Origin: Guillardia theta CCMP2712
Lineage: Eukaryota > Cryptophyceae > Pyrenomonadales > Geminigeraceae
Assembly (NCBI RefSeq): GCF_000315625.1
Contig: NW_005434423.1
Location: 858-34,974, forward strand
Direction: 5' to 3'
Length of the DNA stretch: 34,117 nt
Part shown: in pieces, positions 1 through 9,696 of the stretch
How the letters are laid out: each line of letters begins with the position of its first letter
Position numbering within the stretch: position 1 is the first letter of the stretch
Position numbers and translations under genes: made by a program
The notes under the pieces: generated by a model
Databases searched by the model: none
What the model saw: the letters and a program-made list of their open reading frames with translations, nothing else
What the model was told of the DNA's origin: nothing

Positions 1-601
1 CCGCAAATGCTGAGCTTCTGACAGTCGGAAACGCTCTGGGCACTCCACATCGGGGAAGTGTCCCCTTCAGGGCAAAGGCCATAGTCAGTCTCCGAGCCCC
101 CAGCAAAGTAAAGCGCCGTCGGGTTCATCGCAGGCACACAGAAGTCCTCGGAAGCACTGCCGGTTTTGGCGATTTGTGTCGAAGTATAGCCAACCTCCTT
201 GACGCGGAGGATGATGATGCCAGAACCGCCATTGCATCCATTTGAACCAAAACGTCCACCCCCACCCCCACCTCCTGTCCCCGACATACCATCGGCGCAT
301 TCGAATTGAGCAGGGTTAGCACCAGCACTAGTAGTATATCCTCCAATACCTCCACCCCCTCTCCCACCCAATCCATATGAATTGACACCACCCCCACTCC
401 AAGAATGACCACCTCCCCCACCACCAACCCATCCAGAATCTCCGAATGAAGTAAACCCAAATACACCAGACACATCAATTCCAATGCCGCCATCACCAGC
501 CTTCGATCCACAAACACCTGTCTTTCCATAACTTCCAGCCCCTCCACCACCACCATGAGCATGTGATGGAGCTACACCACATGCAATAACATCACCAGAC
601 C
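1..601. repeat. Terminal direct repeat (assembly overlap), copy 1
   Basis: Bases 1-601 recur without a visible difference at 33517-34117 (offset 33,516). The repeat lies inside an open reading frame that stays in phase across the join, so it is best read as the overlap of a circular molecule, or of a circularly permuted or concatemeric one. It is unlikely to be a true genome terminus. The unit genome is then 33,516 bp. Confidence 0.95.
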
Positions 602-3600
602 CTCCATCATTGCCATACTGAAAAAAACCATCATACACCATATTGTTTGAATTACCACCTGAACATCTACTTGCGTCACCCATAGATGCACCCCCTCCAC
701 TTCCACCATTTGCACCAGAACCACAGGTGAAAGGACTTCCATTCATTCTACCACCTCCAGCACCACCCCCCTTTGCAACATATGTAGCAAAAGTCGAATC
801 ATAACCATTGTTTCCAACGCACGGTGCTGAACCGCATATTCCCACCCCAATACCTCCTTTACCTACATTTGAAACGAAAGTTCCTGAATTGAATGCAATA
901 TCAAGACCAAGAAGCACACCACCAGCACCACCCCCTGCTCCTCCACCTGTTGTTCCACCACCACCCCCAACAATCAAAATATCCACCACCATCGGCCTGC
1001 TGAACGTCACCGAATAAGTGGCCTGGTTTCCTGTCCCGTAGTATGTGAGATAGTAGACGAAGCCCAGCGACCCAGCCCCGAGCTCCAGCACGGTGGGGAT
1101 CGGGGAGATTATGAGCTGTGTCATCTTGCAGTCAGTACAGGGAGCGTAGCCGGTGGGGCACGACTGGCAGGTGCCCGTGGAGTCGGGGTACTGGTTGATC
1201 AGACAGGTCGAAGGTGTGTAGCAATCGTCGATGCTCCTTGCCTTGCCCGGGGCGCTGATTTTTCCAGAAGGGCAGCTCACACAGGTAGGCGTACTCAGAG
1301 TCCAATCGTAATACTGGTTCGCTTGGCAAGGATTTGTTTGGCAAAAGCACTCGTTGGTCGAGCCGGATGGGGAGATCTGGCCGTTGGTGCATTTCTGGCA
1401 TGCAAAGATGTCTGCTAAACGCCATACATTCGCAACACCCGTAGAGAAATACAGCTTGGTAAAATCCTCAGAAAATGCAAGTGATTTTGGATTGGTTAAA
1501 GTGGTCGAAAGTGCATTGAAATTATCCACGTTTGTTGCAGTGCCGGTTCCTATCAACACGCTGACATACAGATCCGAAATGCGGATAGTCTTGATAAGAT
1601 TGTTGCTGGCATCAGTCACAATCAAATAATTGTAACTAGGGGAAAACAAAAGGATTGCTGGATTACGGAATCTTACTGATGCTCCAAATCCATTAACATT
1701 CCCCGATGTGCCATCAAGACCAATAAAATTTGTGACTGCCAATGTTGTAAGATCCAATCTCTTTATCACATGTCTGTCATGACAAGTGAAATAAGCATAC
1801 GTTTCATCTTTATCAATGGCAATATTGTGAGCCGTGCAGGTTCCGGTAGAAATCGATGGGTTCGACTTCGTGTATGGAGAATTATAATCAATGGTCCGTA
1901 TACCGTTAGATTCTGAAATGTATATCAGATTCTGCCTCTTACAAAATGCTGAACACAATGGATAATTGAATCTAGCATTCGTTCCTACTCCAGTGTTCGT
2001 TCCACTTGACCCAGACACACCAATGCGTTGTATTACTGTGGCTGTTTCTCCCCAAGATGGAATCGTCAAAATATCAACTACATGACCTGAATAATAACAG
2101 ACAACCATCTTCTGATTATCGATAATACGAAGATCGATTGGCAGATTGGGCGTTGCGGACAGGAATATACTATTTGAGCTGGTATCACTTTCCCTTATCA
2201 TCCGCAAATTTCCTGGGCTAGAATGTTCACACCAGTATAGTATTCCATTAAAAACAAACGAACCATGCGGTTGAGCGGTGGTTGTACTGATACTCCTGAT
2301 ATTCCTTGCATATTTTACATCACCCAGACCATACAAGTTTTGTAAGCAAGGGCTTTTATCATCACATGTCCCACTGTTCGAACTCGCATACGCCGGAGAC
2401 ACAGTCCCCGCCGCACACGCCACGCACTGCCCACTCGTGGAATCGTAGTAGGAGCCGGCCGCGCATGGAGTCTTACAATCACAGATCGAGAGGGAGTTGC
2501 CGGCAGAGTTCCCGGAGGGGCACGCCGCACACCCACCGTTGACCGTGTCCTGGAAGGTGTCCACTGGGCAGCCGGCAGGGGCGGTGCAGTCCGAGGTGGA
2601 GTAGGCCTTACCCGCGGCGGATACAGTGCCGCTAGGACAGGATTGGCAGGAGACTGTTGCGGTGTCGTAGTACTGGTTCGCGGTGCAGGGAGAGGTACAG
2701 CCGTAGAGATCGGAACCGGGTCTCGATGTGCCACCGCCGGGGCAATCCTGACACGTGTTGGAGCTGTCAAGGTACTGATTCGCAAGACAGCCCTGGCACC
2801 CATTCAGGAGATAGAAAGCGGCCTTCTTCCCTGCACTGGTCGTAGAGAACCACTGGGAGGCAGTAGCCCCGTTAGCCCCGGACTCGGCAAACGCCCCCTT
2901 CCCTGCGACGTTGAAATTGAAGTAACTCCATGCGTTATTCTTGTTGAGGTAGTCAATCTCGGAACTATACACATTGAAGTCAACCCAGGGCTTGTTCCCA
3001 CTGTCAGACCAAGCATAGGCCATACTCGCAGAAACGCTAAAAGCCCCGTACGCATCCGTCACCCGCTCGTAGATCGCAAGCCAATTGTCGATGTCACAGT
3101 CATAGCACACCCTCGCAATAGCCGCGCTCCCCTGCGAGGCGACCATCCAATTAAACAATGCGTCGAGGTCGTTGAGAGGCGATGAGATGGCAGAATTCAA
3201 GTTTGTGACTCCAGGGAAGCCACCGGATATGACCAGTTGCGGGTCAAAGTACCAGGTCTTGGCGTAAGTGCCGGGGGGACAGCCGGTGGGATAGTAGAGC
3301 GGGAAATAATGCTGGTCGACGTCGAACTGGGTGAAGCTATAGTTATAAATTCGGAAATCATCGATAGAGCCATCTGTTTTACCAGCAGCTGCCCAATTTG
3401 CCCTTGCAATATACCAATTTCTACTTGAAACAGTAGATATTGACCCTATAACTTGCTGATTGCATCTGTCACATATAATCTCACCATTAAACCAAACAGT
3501 AAAATACGCATCCGATTGCACTGATATACAAATATGAAACCATTGTGAATATATCACTGGAATATTGTTCATGATAGTCTTACCACTGTTACCATTGAAT

Positions 3601-6600
3601 GCTTGTATCCAGACACCAACACCCGCTGCTTTCGTGTTTTGAAACATTATATTACTGTTTGGTGCACCCCCGCCAAAATCAAAGAACCTAGAATCTGTTC
3701 CAGTTAAAGACGTCATGTAAGCCCATAAACTAAATGTTATTCCAGTAGCTTGTTGTATTCCTCCAATATCAATCGTATTCGGCACCGTCATATACTGCTG
3801 CGTTCCAGCCGCACTGAACTTCACAGCCCCATCCCCCCTCCTCCCCTGCCCCTGCGTCGCCCCGTAGTTCGTCGCATCGTTACCGTTTCCGGAACTATCC
3901 AGCCCGAGGTTGTTCGGGTCCTCGAACTGGTAGCTCACCAGCGGCGCGTACGGCTGGCAGCCATCCACGGAAGTCGCCCCGACGGAGTACGTCGTGGTCA
4001 TGTGGGGGCAGCGGTCGCACCTCTTCATGCCGGATCCATCGTCGTAATGTCCATAATCGCAGCCCACACACTGGCTTGCCGTGAAGTTGGGTGTGTGGTA
4101 GTCGCCCTCGCAGTGGACGCAGTCTTTCAAGAGATAGAACAACGCCTTCTTTGAAGATCCAACAGTGACGCCACTGGTGGAGAGAAATTGAGAACTTGCC
4201 GCCGCGGTAGGCCCACAATCCCTGAAGGCACCAGTGCTTCCGTCATAGTTGCAGTAACCCCAAGTGTTGACATCATTCAGATAGTCGTATTCAGACCCAA
4301 ACAACTTAAAGTCCACCCCCATGCTGTTATCCGTAGCGCTCCAGGCATAGAGCATATTCGAAGACACGCTCCAAGTATCCTTGTACGTGATGCGCTTGTA
4401 AAAGATGAGCCAGTGTGTCAGGGCACAGTCATAACAAACCCTAACGATAGTGCCATATCTGTTGCTCGCAACAAGGAGCTTAAAGGCATCGTCCCAGCTC
4501 GCCACCGGGGCACTCGCGGCGGCGTTCAGATCCGTCACGCCCGGGAAGCCCTTGCTGGCCACCAGCTCCGGGTAGTGGTACCCGAGCGGGTTCGGGTTGT
4601 AGCTGTCGCGGATGCAGCCGGTCGGGTAGAAGAGCGGATAGTAGTGCTGCTCGACGTCGAATTGGGTAAACGGAAAAGGATAAACGCGGAAATCATCAAT
4701 GGCACCATACAATCGATAACTACCACCGTTTCCTATTCTCCAAATTGGAGTTGTGACTGAACCCATTTTCCTTTTCGTTAATTTGTTGTGGACCAATTCA
4801 CCATTAAACCAAATCATGTATGCATTTGCATTATCTGAACCATCGTCGGGTAAAATTGACCAAACAATGTGATGCCAAGTACTATATGGGCGATTAACTT
4901 GAACGAATGAAGCACTTCCACTATCATAAGCCGCTATAGCAAAATCTAAATTATTGCTTTGGATCAATAACCCATTCCCACCATCCCTGAAAAAAATGAT
5001 ATTTGAATAAAGATTGGTAGACGACGTTCTGTATAACCAGAAAGACAGCGTTATACCACCACTTTGCTGTATTGCACTGAAATCATGTATCCCATTCAGC
5101 ACTAGATTTTGATTAGTAGAACTTCCATCAAAGTATGCAGCACCGCTTCCTCTCCTTCCCATTCCAAACGTTACACCCCCTGTATTTGTTGCATGATCTC
5201 CATACCCCGAGCTATCATATCCCAAATCATTCGGATCATCAAACTGAAGGCTGGTGAGCGGCTCATAAGCCGTGCATTGGCTTAAAGAAGTAGCCCCCAC
5301 CGCAGCAGTCGTGGTCATGTGAGGGCAGCGGACGCAGGTCTGGGTGCCGGTGCCGTCATCAAAGTAACCAATTTCACACTTACATTCTGATACAGAATTT
5401 GAACCAATTGATCCTGTAGTATAGTCACCAAGACATGCCATACACCCAAAGTCAGGTGCTATATTTTCTAGAATTCGAAGATCGTCCCCAGTGTTCTGAT
5501 AAGTCAAAAAAGCATACAAGACATTATCCATATCTTCACTACTTAATACCTGATCCCATATGTAAACCTGGGAGAAGGCAAAATTGCTAGATTGCGAAGA
5601 AATACCATCGTTGATACGCAAAGCATTGTTTCCAGATCCACCTGTAGCCAAACCTTTATCCCATATTGTAAAACCTTGCTTCAAGGAAGCCATCTTGACA
5701 TTTGTTGGAATTACACCTCCGTTGGTAGCACATACACTTAACCAATCATCCGCATTATTCAGTCCCCAAAACAGACTTTCTGTATTGTAACTCGTACCAA
5801 GAAATACTATTCCTGCTTTACCATTTGTTCCACCAGCCGTGTCAATATGACCCAATGCAAAATTACTGTTTCCTTGCAAGACCCTGCTTCTAGACCCACC
5901 ATTATATCGAATCATAGCACATATAGTGAAAGTACTTGGTATACTGTTAGTAGGCCAATACATTTTTTCAGCAGTCGTCCCTTTGACGTAAGCAACAGAT
6001 CCCACTGCACCGCTACCACTCTCAAATCCAGATGAAAAACCACTGCCTACGACTGTTACTGATGCCCTACTACCAAGAGAATCAGGTATTCCCGAACCAG
6101 TCCAATCTTCAGCATGGTAAATTCCCCATGGTATTTTTGTATCTAAAAGATTACCCAACCTTTGATAAGAATTACTATAGATACTTTCGCCATTCGTAGA
6201 ATATGTCCCCTTGTTGCATTGAGCCAAGTTTTCATCAGTTGATAAAACACATTGTGTTGATGTTGTAGATCCTGTTGCTAAAGTTGTATATCCATCAGGA
6301 CATCTAGTGCAACCATCTATTGTTATTTCTTGGAAAGACATGTAGTCAGCACTTGGTTTATTCCAGTAAATGAACACATATCTGCCTCTCAATGAACATC
6401 TCACTGTTAATTTTTCATTATTTGTAGAAAAGTCAAAATACCCAGTTCCACATTGTGCATTATTCAATGCCGTTGTTGAATCACCGATTAATATTCTTGA
6501 ATAATCGTTCTGTTGTGGACAACAATCTACTCTGCTCCATAAACTGACTTCCTGTACATCTTTCGAACTCCCGAGATCAATCCTAAACCAGAATGTTGTG

Positions 6601-6899
6601 TAAGTTGTTCCGACCGGGCTTGAGTGATATCCTGATGCAGTTGTATCATAATTATTATCAACAGCACCCGCAAAACTAAAACCAGTCCATGCTCCACCGC
6701 TCAGAGAAGCCAACGAACAACTACTGGGTGTTGTACCACAATCTTCTAACGACTCCATAAATCCTGATGCTCTATATGTCCCAATTGGACAAACACCAGG
6801 AACATGATTGTAGGACGTTTGCACTGAAACTGATAAAATTGAGATGAATAAAAAACACAAATAAATTTCCACTTTTGCAATAGAGTTCCAATGCCTCAT
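1..6899 (-). CDS. Giant secreted multidomain protein (F-type lectin, LamG, Cys-rich, NHL propeller, Gly-rich), N-terminal part
   Basis: Reading from the ATG at 6899 to base 1 there is no stop codon; the frame continues in phase at 33516 and ends at 32376, giving 2679 aa. Visible order: signal peptide (about 1-27); F5/8C-like F-type lectin domain (about 50-192), with a W-x-R-x-D-L-G strand, a DCC motif and a closing GRYV strand; LamG-like domain (about 250-480); a tandemly duplicated block of Cys motif, LamG and a unique segment (about 520-960 and 960-1380); GCC2/GCC3-like cysteine repeats (about 1370-1510); an NHL-type beta-propeller (about 1515-1825); more Cys repeats; and a glycine-rich domain (about 1935-2240) of the kind seen in phage and giant-virus fibres. 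No transmembrane anchor was seen. Inferred role: secreted or virion-surface glycan-binding adhesin. It is the first of three such genes in a row. AT-rich modules alternate with GC-rich linkers. Confidence 0.85.
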   Translation of the reverse strand, partial: MRHWNSIAKVEIYLCFLFISILSVSVQTSYNHVPGVCPIGTYRASGFMESLEDCGTTPSSCSLASLSGGAWTGFSFAGAVDNNYDTTASGYHSSPVGTTYTTFWFRIDLGSSKDVQEVSLWSRVDCCPQQNDYSRILIGDSTTALNNAQCGTGYFDFSTNNEKLTVRCSLRGRYVFIYWNKPSADYMSFQEITIDGCTRCPDGYTTLATGSTTSTQCVLSTDENLAQCNKGTYSTNGESIYSNSYQRLGNLLDTKIPWGIYHAEDWTGSGIPDSLGSRASVTVVGSGFSSGFESGSGAVGSVAYVKGTTAEKMYWPTNSIPSTFTICAMIRYNGGSRSRVLQGNSNFALGHIDTAGGTNGKAGIVFLGTSYNTESLFWGLNNADDWLSVCATNGGVIPTNVKMASLKQGFTIWDKGLATGGSGNNALRINDGISSQSSNFAFSQVYIWDQVLSSEDMDNVLYAFLTYQNTGDDLRILENIAPDFGCMACLGDYTTGSIGSNSVSECKCEIGYFDDGTGTQTCVRCPHMTTTAAVGATSLSQCTAYEPLTSLQFDDPNDLGYDSSGYGDHATNTGGVTFGMGRRGSGAAYFDGSSTNQNLVLNGIHDFSAIQQSGGITLSFWLYRTSSTNLYSNIIFFRDGGNGLLIQSNNLDFAIAAYDSGSASFVQVNRPYSTWHHIVWSILPDDGSDNANAYMIWFNGELVHNKLTKRKMGSVTTPIWRIGNGGSYRLYGAIDDFRVYPFPFTQFDVEQHYYPLFYPTGCIRDSYNPNPLGYHYPELVASKGFPGVTDLNAAASAPVASWDDAFKLLVASNRYGTIVRVCYDCALTHWLIFYKRITYKDTWSVSSNMLYAWSATDNSMGVDFKLFGSEYDYLNDVNTWGYCNYDGSTGAFRDCGPTAAASSQFLSTSGVTVGSSKKALFYLLKDCVHCEGDYHTPNFTASQCVGCDYGHYDDGSGMKRCDRCPHMTTTYSVGATSVDGCQPYAPLVSYQFEDPNNLGLDSSGNGNDATNYGATQGQGRRGDGAVKFSAAGTQQYMTVPNTIDIGGIQQATGITFSLWAYMTSLTGTDSRFFDFGGGAPNSNIMFQNTKAAGVGVWIQAFNGNSGKTIMNNIPVIYSQWFHICISVQSDAYFTVWFNGEIICDRCNQQVIGSISTVSSRNWYIARANWAAAGKTDGSIDDFRIYNYSFTQFDVDQHYFPLYYPTGCPPGTYAKTWYFDPQLVISGGFPGVTNLNSAISSPLNDLDALFNWMVASQGSAAIARVCYDCDIDNWLAIYERVTDAYGAFSVSASMAYAWSDSGNKPWVDFNVYSSEIDYLNKNNAWSYFNFNVAGKGAFAESGANGATASQWFSTTSAGKKAAFYLLNGCQGCLANQYLDSSNTCQDCPGGGTSRPGSDLYGCTSPCTANQYYDTATVSCQSCPSGTVSAAGKAYSTSDCTAPAGCPVDTFQDTVNGGCAACPSGNSAGNSLSICDCKTPCAAGSYYDSTSGQCVACAAGTVSPAYASSNSGTCDDKSPCLQNLYGLGDVKYARNIRSISTTTAQPHGSFVFNGILYWCEHSSPGNLRMIRESDTSSNSIFLSATPNLPIDLRIIDNQKMVVCYYSGHVVDILTIPSWGETATVIQRIGVSGSSGTNTGVGTNARFNYPLCSAFCKRQNLIYISESNGIRTIDYNSPYTKSNPSISTGTCTAHNIAIDKDETYAYFTCHDRHVIKRLDLTTLAVTNFIGLDGTSGNVNGFGASVRFRNPAILLFSPSYNYLIVTDASNNLIKTIRISDLYVSVLIGTGTATNVDNFNALSTTLTNPKSLAFSEDFTKLYFSTGVANVWRLADIFACQKCTNGQISPSGSTNECFCQTNPCQANQYYDWTLSTPTCVSCPSGKISAPGKARSIDDCYTPSTCLINQYPDSTGTCQSCPTGYAPCTDCKMTQLIISPIPTVLELGAGSLGFVYYLTYYGTGNQATYSVTFSRPMVVDILIVGGGGGTTGGGAGGGAGGVLLGLDIAFNSGTFVSNVGKGGIGVGICGSAPCVGNNGYDSTFATYVAKGGGAGGGRMNGSPFTCGSGANGGSGGGASMGDASRCSGGNSNNMVYDGFFQYGNDGGSGDVIACGVAPSHAHGGGGGAGSYGKTGVCGSKAGDGGIGIDVSGVFGFTSFGDSGWVGGGGGGHSWSGGGVNSYGLGGRGGGGIGGYTTSAGANPAQFECADGMSGTGGGGGGGRFGSNGCNGGSGIIILRVKEVGYTSTQIAKTGSASEDFCVPAMNPTALYFAGGSETDYGLCPEGDTSPMWSAQSVSDCQKLSIC
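2760..5345 (-). repeat. Tandem intragenic duplication in the giant gene (two units of about 1.3 kb)
   Basis: Both units begin with a C-x-R-C-P-H-M-T-T-T motif (plus-strand positions near 5340 and 4020). They then carry a D-S-S-G LamG start, an F-T-Q-F-D-V-x-Q-H-Y turn, a G-F-P-G-V-T segment and a R-V-C-Y-D-C motif. The order is the same, the sequence is clearly diverged, and the GC-rich flanks look more similar than the AT-rich LamG cores. Confidence 0.8.
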
Positions 6900-6938
6900 G
6901 CTTCCGACACCTATCTCTTGAACAACCAGCACACCAAC

Positions 6939-6948
6939 TGATATATGT
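6939..6948. promoter_or_regulatory. Bidirectional TATATA element
   Basis: TGATATATGT lies 45 nt before the ATG at 6985 (plus) and 49 nt before the ATG at 6899 (minus). It is nearly symmetric and is the only AT-rich element in the 85-bp divergent space. Confidence 0.45.
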
Positions 6949-6984
6949 GGCCCACCCAGACCCGCGGAACGGAGCACGGGAGTG

Positions 6985-7833
6985 ATGGAGAGCCTTTACC
7001 GCGGCGAGGACAGCGACGGGACGGGCAGGTCGGAGCCAAAAAATGGGGGGATGGGTAACGGGGGTAACGGTTCAGCGTTCGATGTCTCGTTGGTGGGGCG
7101 GGCCCGGCAGGGGTTCCGGATGCCTGTGAGTGGGGTTCTTGGTCATAGCTCCAAGCCGCCCACCGTCGCACCTACAAAGCCGATCACACAGAGACCAGTG
7201 ACAAGCGGTCCGCGGATGGTGCCGCCGCCTGACAGGGTTATTAGTCCATCTCTAAAAGATTCAGACAGTGCCTACAGCCTTGCGACCGACGACGGGGCGA
7301 GCTCGAAGCACCCGGAGATCGTCAGGACGGGATACATACTATCCTTCACTATAGTCATCATGACAACCTGCATCCTAGAGAACCGGGGCAACGTCTTTGC
7401 GCTGAACCTTGCGATGCTGGCGGCGATGCCGCTGCTGAGTGCTACCATGGTATTGCACAGCAGCTCTCAAGGGAGGATACGGTATTCGTTGCTTGCTATG
7501 GTGGGGGTCACGTGCCTCTCGGCATCGTCTATATCTATAATCCTCTCGGACACGACGCTCTCCCTCCTGCGGCACACACCCGGCCTGCTCTGTTTGACTC
7601 TATTCTTCTACGGGATGTCGACAGCCTGGCGGCGGATGATGTCGGCGGTCTGCTCGGTGCTCATATTGCTATGTATCATAACCTCCGCAATCGTCGACGC
7701 CAACTTCGAGAACAAGCAGACCATGGTTTTAGCGACGTGCCTGATCTTCGGTCTCTTGTTCCTAGAATCCAACGTCGCGGTGACACCGCTGGCGTGTAAG
7801 AAAGAAGAAGGGGGGTGCATGGGGATAGTATGA
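6985..7833 (+). CDS. Multi-pass membrane protein, unknown family
   Basis: This frame encodes 282 aa from the ATG at 6985; an in-frame GTG lies directly before it. The first about 110 residues are polar, Gly/Pro/Ser-rich and probably disordered. About six hydrophobic segments follow (near 114-131, 138-156, 166-187, 198-212, 217-237 and 246-262), then a short cysteine-containing tail. It is transcribed away from the giant lectin gene, sharing an 85-bp intergenic space with a central TATATA element. An AATAAA lies four bases after the stop. Inferred to be an integral membrane protein, perhaps of an envelope or host membrane; no family recognised. Confidence 0.8.
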   Translation: MESLYRGEDSDGTGRSEPKNGGMGNGGNGSAFDVSLVGRARQGFRMPVSGVLGHSSKPPTVAPTKPITQRPVTSGPRMVPPPDRVISPSLKDSDSAYSLATDDGASSKHPEIVRTGYILSFTIVIMTTCILENRGNVFALNLAMLAAMPLLSATMVLHSSSQGRIRYSLLAMVGVTCLSASSISIILSDTTLSLLRHTPGLLCLTLFFYGMSTAWRRMMSAVCSVLILLCIITSAIVDANFENKQTMVLATCLIFGLLFLESNVAVTPLACKKEEGGCMGIV

Positions 7834-7836
7834 GAT

Positions 7837-7842
7837 AATAAA
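7837..7842 (+). terminator. Poly(A) signal AATAAA
   Basis: Four bases after the stop of the gene ending at 7833. Confidence 0.65.
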
Positions 7843-7880
7843 ACTAAGAACTTTACTTGTACGCAAACTAGGACCAATGA

Positions 7881-8717
7881 TTACTCCTTGCGCTGCTTCT
7901 TCTCGACAGAGCTAGCCGCGCCTTCGCTGGCTGCCCTCTTCACTGGGAGGGCGGCACTTTTCGTGGATTTCATCATTGGTACCGTCCTCACGAGGTTGGC
8001 TGACGCGGCGTCTACCTCCTTCTGGATCCGAGGCTGCATTTTCTGGTCGACGGCGGAGGTGGTGATGATAATGCAGAGTGTCATCTTGCTCTGCATAACC
8101 GTATCGTAGATGGCATCGATTCCACCGAGGGCCTCGATCTTCTGCTTCATGCCGCGCGCCTGCAACTTATACTCGGCATCCAAACGCAGCCGTTTCCCTT
8201 GAAATTCGAGGAATTTGAGGGTTTCGGGGAGGTCGAAGAACGAGGTGTTGTTCTTCTTCTGAAACAATCTAACAAAGTCAGTAATGTTCTTGGATTCGTA
8301 GCGAATGATCTTATTGTTTTTGGGATCCTTGATTGCCTTCTCTTCGTACTGCGTGGTGAAGCTCTTGGGAAAGTTTTCCATGCTGCTGCCCTCGGCCAGG
8401 TAGAGGGAGGTGTTCACCTGCTGCACGCGGATGCATTCCCTGATGTGATCGTGACTGCACTTCTTGCACCCCGCCAAGTGATTGCTGAAATTTTCGACCA
8501 GGAAGAAATGGATGCACTCCCCAAGCTTGTGCAAAAGGCTGTGATGCACGAATTCGGGCGGGTTGAAGCCAGCGGGTAGCTTCCACAGATACGGAGCGAC
8601 GTATGGCAACTTTAGATTCTGGTTCCAAAGCCAGGGTGCACCAAGGCGGTAGAGTCCAGTGGACGGGATATCCTTGATCCTGTAGACGCGCAAAGGTGTT
8701 GGATTTTGATCCGACAT
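7881..8717 (-). CDS. Cys/His-rich protein with C-terminal bipartite nuclear localisation signal
   Basis: This frame encodes 278 aa. The open frame runs further upstream, but the ATG at 8717 lies 43 nt after a TATAAAAG box. Residues 68-95 hold C68, H70, H80, C84-x2-C87, H89, H91 and C95, a likely metal-binding cluster. The C-terminus has a K-R pair, an 11-residue spacer and a K-K-x-R-K cluster, a textbook bipartite nuclear signal. The middle is helical and charged. Inferred to be a nuclear regulatory or DNA-binding protein. An Erv1-like thiol oxidase was considered because of the C-x2-C after a helical F-F-L segment, but the second half does not match that family. It shares a promoter class with two other Cys/His-rich minus-strand genes. 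Confidence 0.8.
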   Translation of the reverse strand: MSDQNPTPLRVYRIKDIPSTGLYRLGAPWLWNQNLKLPYVAPYLWKLPAGFNPPEFVHHSLLHKLGECIHFFLVENFSNHLAGCKKCSHDHIRECIRVQQVNTSLYLAEGSSMENFPKSFTTQYEEKAIKDPKNNKIIRYESKNITDFVRLFQKKNNTSFFDLPETLKFLEFQGKRLRLDAEYKLQARGMKQKIEALGGIDAIYDTVMQSKMTLCIIITTSAVDQKMQPRIQKEVDAASANLVRTVPMMKSTKSAALPVKRAASEGAASSVEKKQRKE

Positions 8718-8752
8718 GACAGATTGCCTTGCCCGCCCTCCCAGCCCGCGCG

Positions 8753-8760
8753 CTTTTATA
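8753..8760 (-). promoter_or_regulatory. TATA box, CGCG class
   Basis: TATAAAAG followed by CGCGCG, 43 nt before the ATG at 8717. Confidence 0.65.
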
Positions 8761-8788
8761 TGGAAACACACGAGGGTGCGACGCCATC

Positions 8789-8796
8789 GATTTAAA
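8789..8796 (+). promoter_or_regulatory. TATTTAA-class box (GATTTAAA)
   Basis: 37 nt before the ATG at 8826. Confidence 0.55.
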
Positions 8797-8825
8797 CGTA
8801 CTGAAGATCCCGCCATGCCAGAGAC

Positions 8826-9653
8826 ATGGCCTTCACGGTGCTGTTCGCGGCGCTGCAGTTCGCGGTTGCGCTGACGGCCATCGTGGTGACCTCCAAGATC
8901 GTAGGCCCGCGCCTGTACTACTACCACACGAGGATCACAACGCACAACATGGACGCGCTTTGGTCGCGGAACGTGTCCTTCGTGGCGCTGCACCCGGGAG
9001 GGATGGACGATATGGGGATGGGGGGTGCGGGGTTTGACAGCGTCACGGCTTCGCAGGGCAACCGCATCATGCCATCGCACCTTGACTCCGTAACCTTGAC
9101 CATCCTCCCTGTCCTTCTTGTGACCCTCTGGACGACGATGACGATCTTCAAGCTGCCTGAGAGCAGGCAGTCGTGCTCGAAGATATCACCCGAAGACTCC
9201 TATTCACACGAGACCATGCAGGAGCACGCCACCTGGCACATCCTCTTCTTTGGCATCCTCTTCGTCCTGAACGCGGCCTTTGTCGTCTACGTCTGCAGCC
9301 CGGTCGACCTCCCCGTCGTCACCCTCGTCACCTGCATCCTCGTCCTGGCGGGGGAGATTGTCACGCTCCCGCGCGGGGAGGAGGAAGGGCATACGCTCGC
9401 TAACTTCCTCCGGTCTCTGTCACTATTGTTAATGCTAATTGTGTATACCTTCCTGTACTCCCAAGCCAGGAATGACGCAGAAGGGGTCATGGCAGCCGTC
9501 GCCGCCCGCTTCTTCCTAGACATGATCCTCGTCATCTGCCACACAGGGAATGGAGTCGTCATGGAGCACATCGTGGAGTGCCGCGTCCTGTATGTCGTCT
9601 GCAACAGCGTCCTCCTGACATCGCTCTATGCCTGCTGGGGGAGGTGGAGGTGA
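8826..9653 (+). CDS. Seven-span membrane protein, unknown family
   Basis: This frame encodes 275 aa. Hydrophobic segments lie near 3-23, 90-109, 138-157, 163-180, 194-212, 224-239 and 254-270. The loop between the first two is long, with an M-G/D-rich patch near 58-70. The ATG at 8826 lies 37 nt after a GATTTAAA box; an ATG at 8815 is out of frame and probably skipped. It is divergent from the Cys/His gene and followed closely by the next gene, whose TATTTAAA box begins three bases after this stop. No known channel or receptor signature was seen. Inferred to be an envelope or host-membrane protein. Confidence 0.8.
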   Translation: MAFTVLFAALQFAVALTAIVVTSKIVGPRLYYYHTRITTHNMDALWSRNVSFVALHPGGMDDMGMGGAGFDSVTASQGNRIMPSHLDSVTLTILPVLLVTLWTTMTIFKLPESRQSCSKISPEDSYSHETMQEHATWHILFFGILFVLNAAFVVYVCSPVDLPVVTLVTCILVLAGEIVTLPRGEEEGHTLANFLRSLSLLLMLIVYTFLYSQARNDAEGVMAAVAARFFLDMILVICHTGNGVVMEHIVECRVLYVVCNSVLLTSLYACWGRWR

Positions 9654-9655
9654 GA

Positions 9656-9663
9656 TATTTAAA
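9656..9663 (+). promoter_or_regulatory. TATTTAA-class box (TATTTAAA)
   Basis: 41 nt before the ATG at 9697, three bases after the previous stop codon. Confidence 0.65.
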
Positions 9664-9696
9664 ATTAGAAGAGAACCAGAGAGTCAAACATCAGGG

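Noticed and set aside
1-601. Direct terminal repeats as true virion genome ends
   Set aside because: The repeat begins and ends inside one continuous coding frame, as expected for a circular assembly overlap.
7881-8717. Erv1/Alr-type thiol oxidase
   Set aside because: A C-x2-C after a helix is suggestive, but the conserved Trp/His lead-in and the second half of the fold are not seen. Cys/His cluster preferred.
8718-9080. N-terminal extension of the 278-aa Cys/His protein
   Set aside because: It is antisense to the seven-span membrane protein and upstream of the TATAAAAG box.
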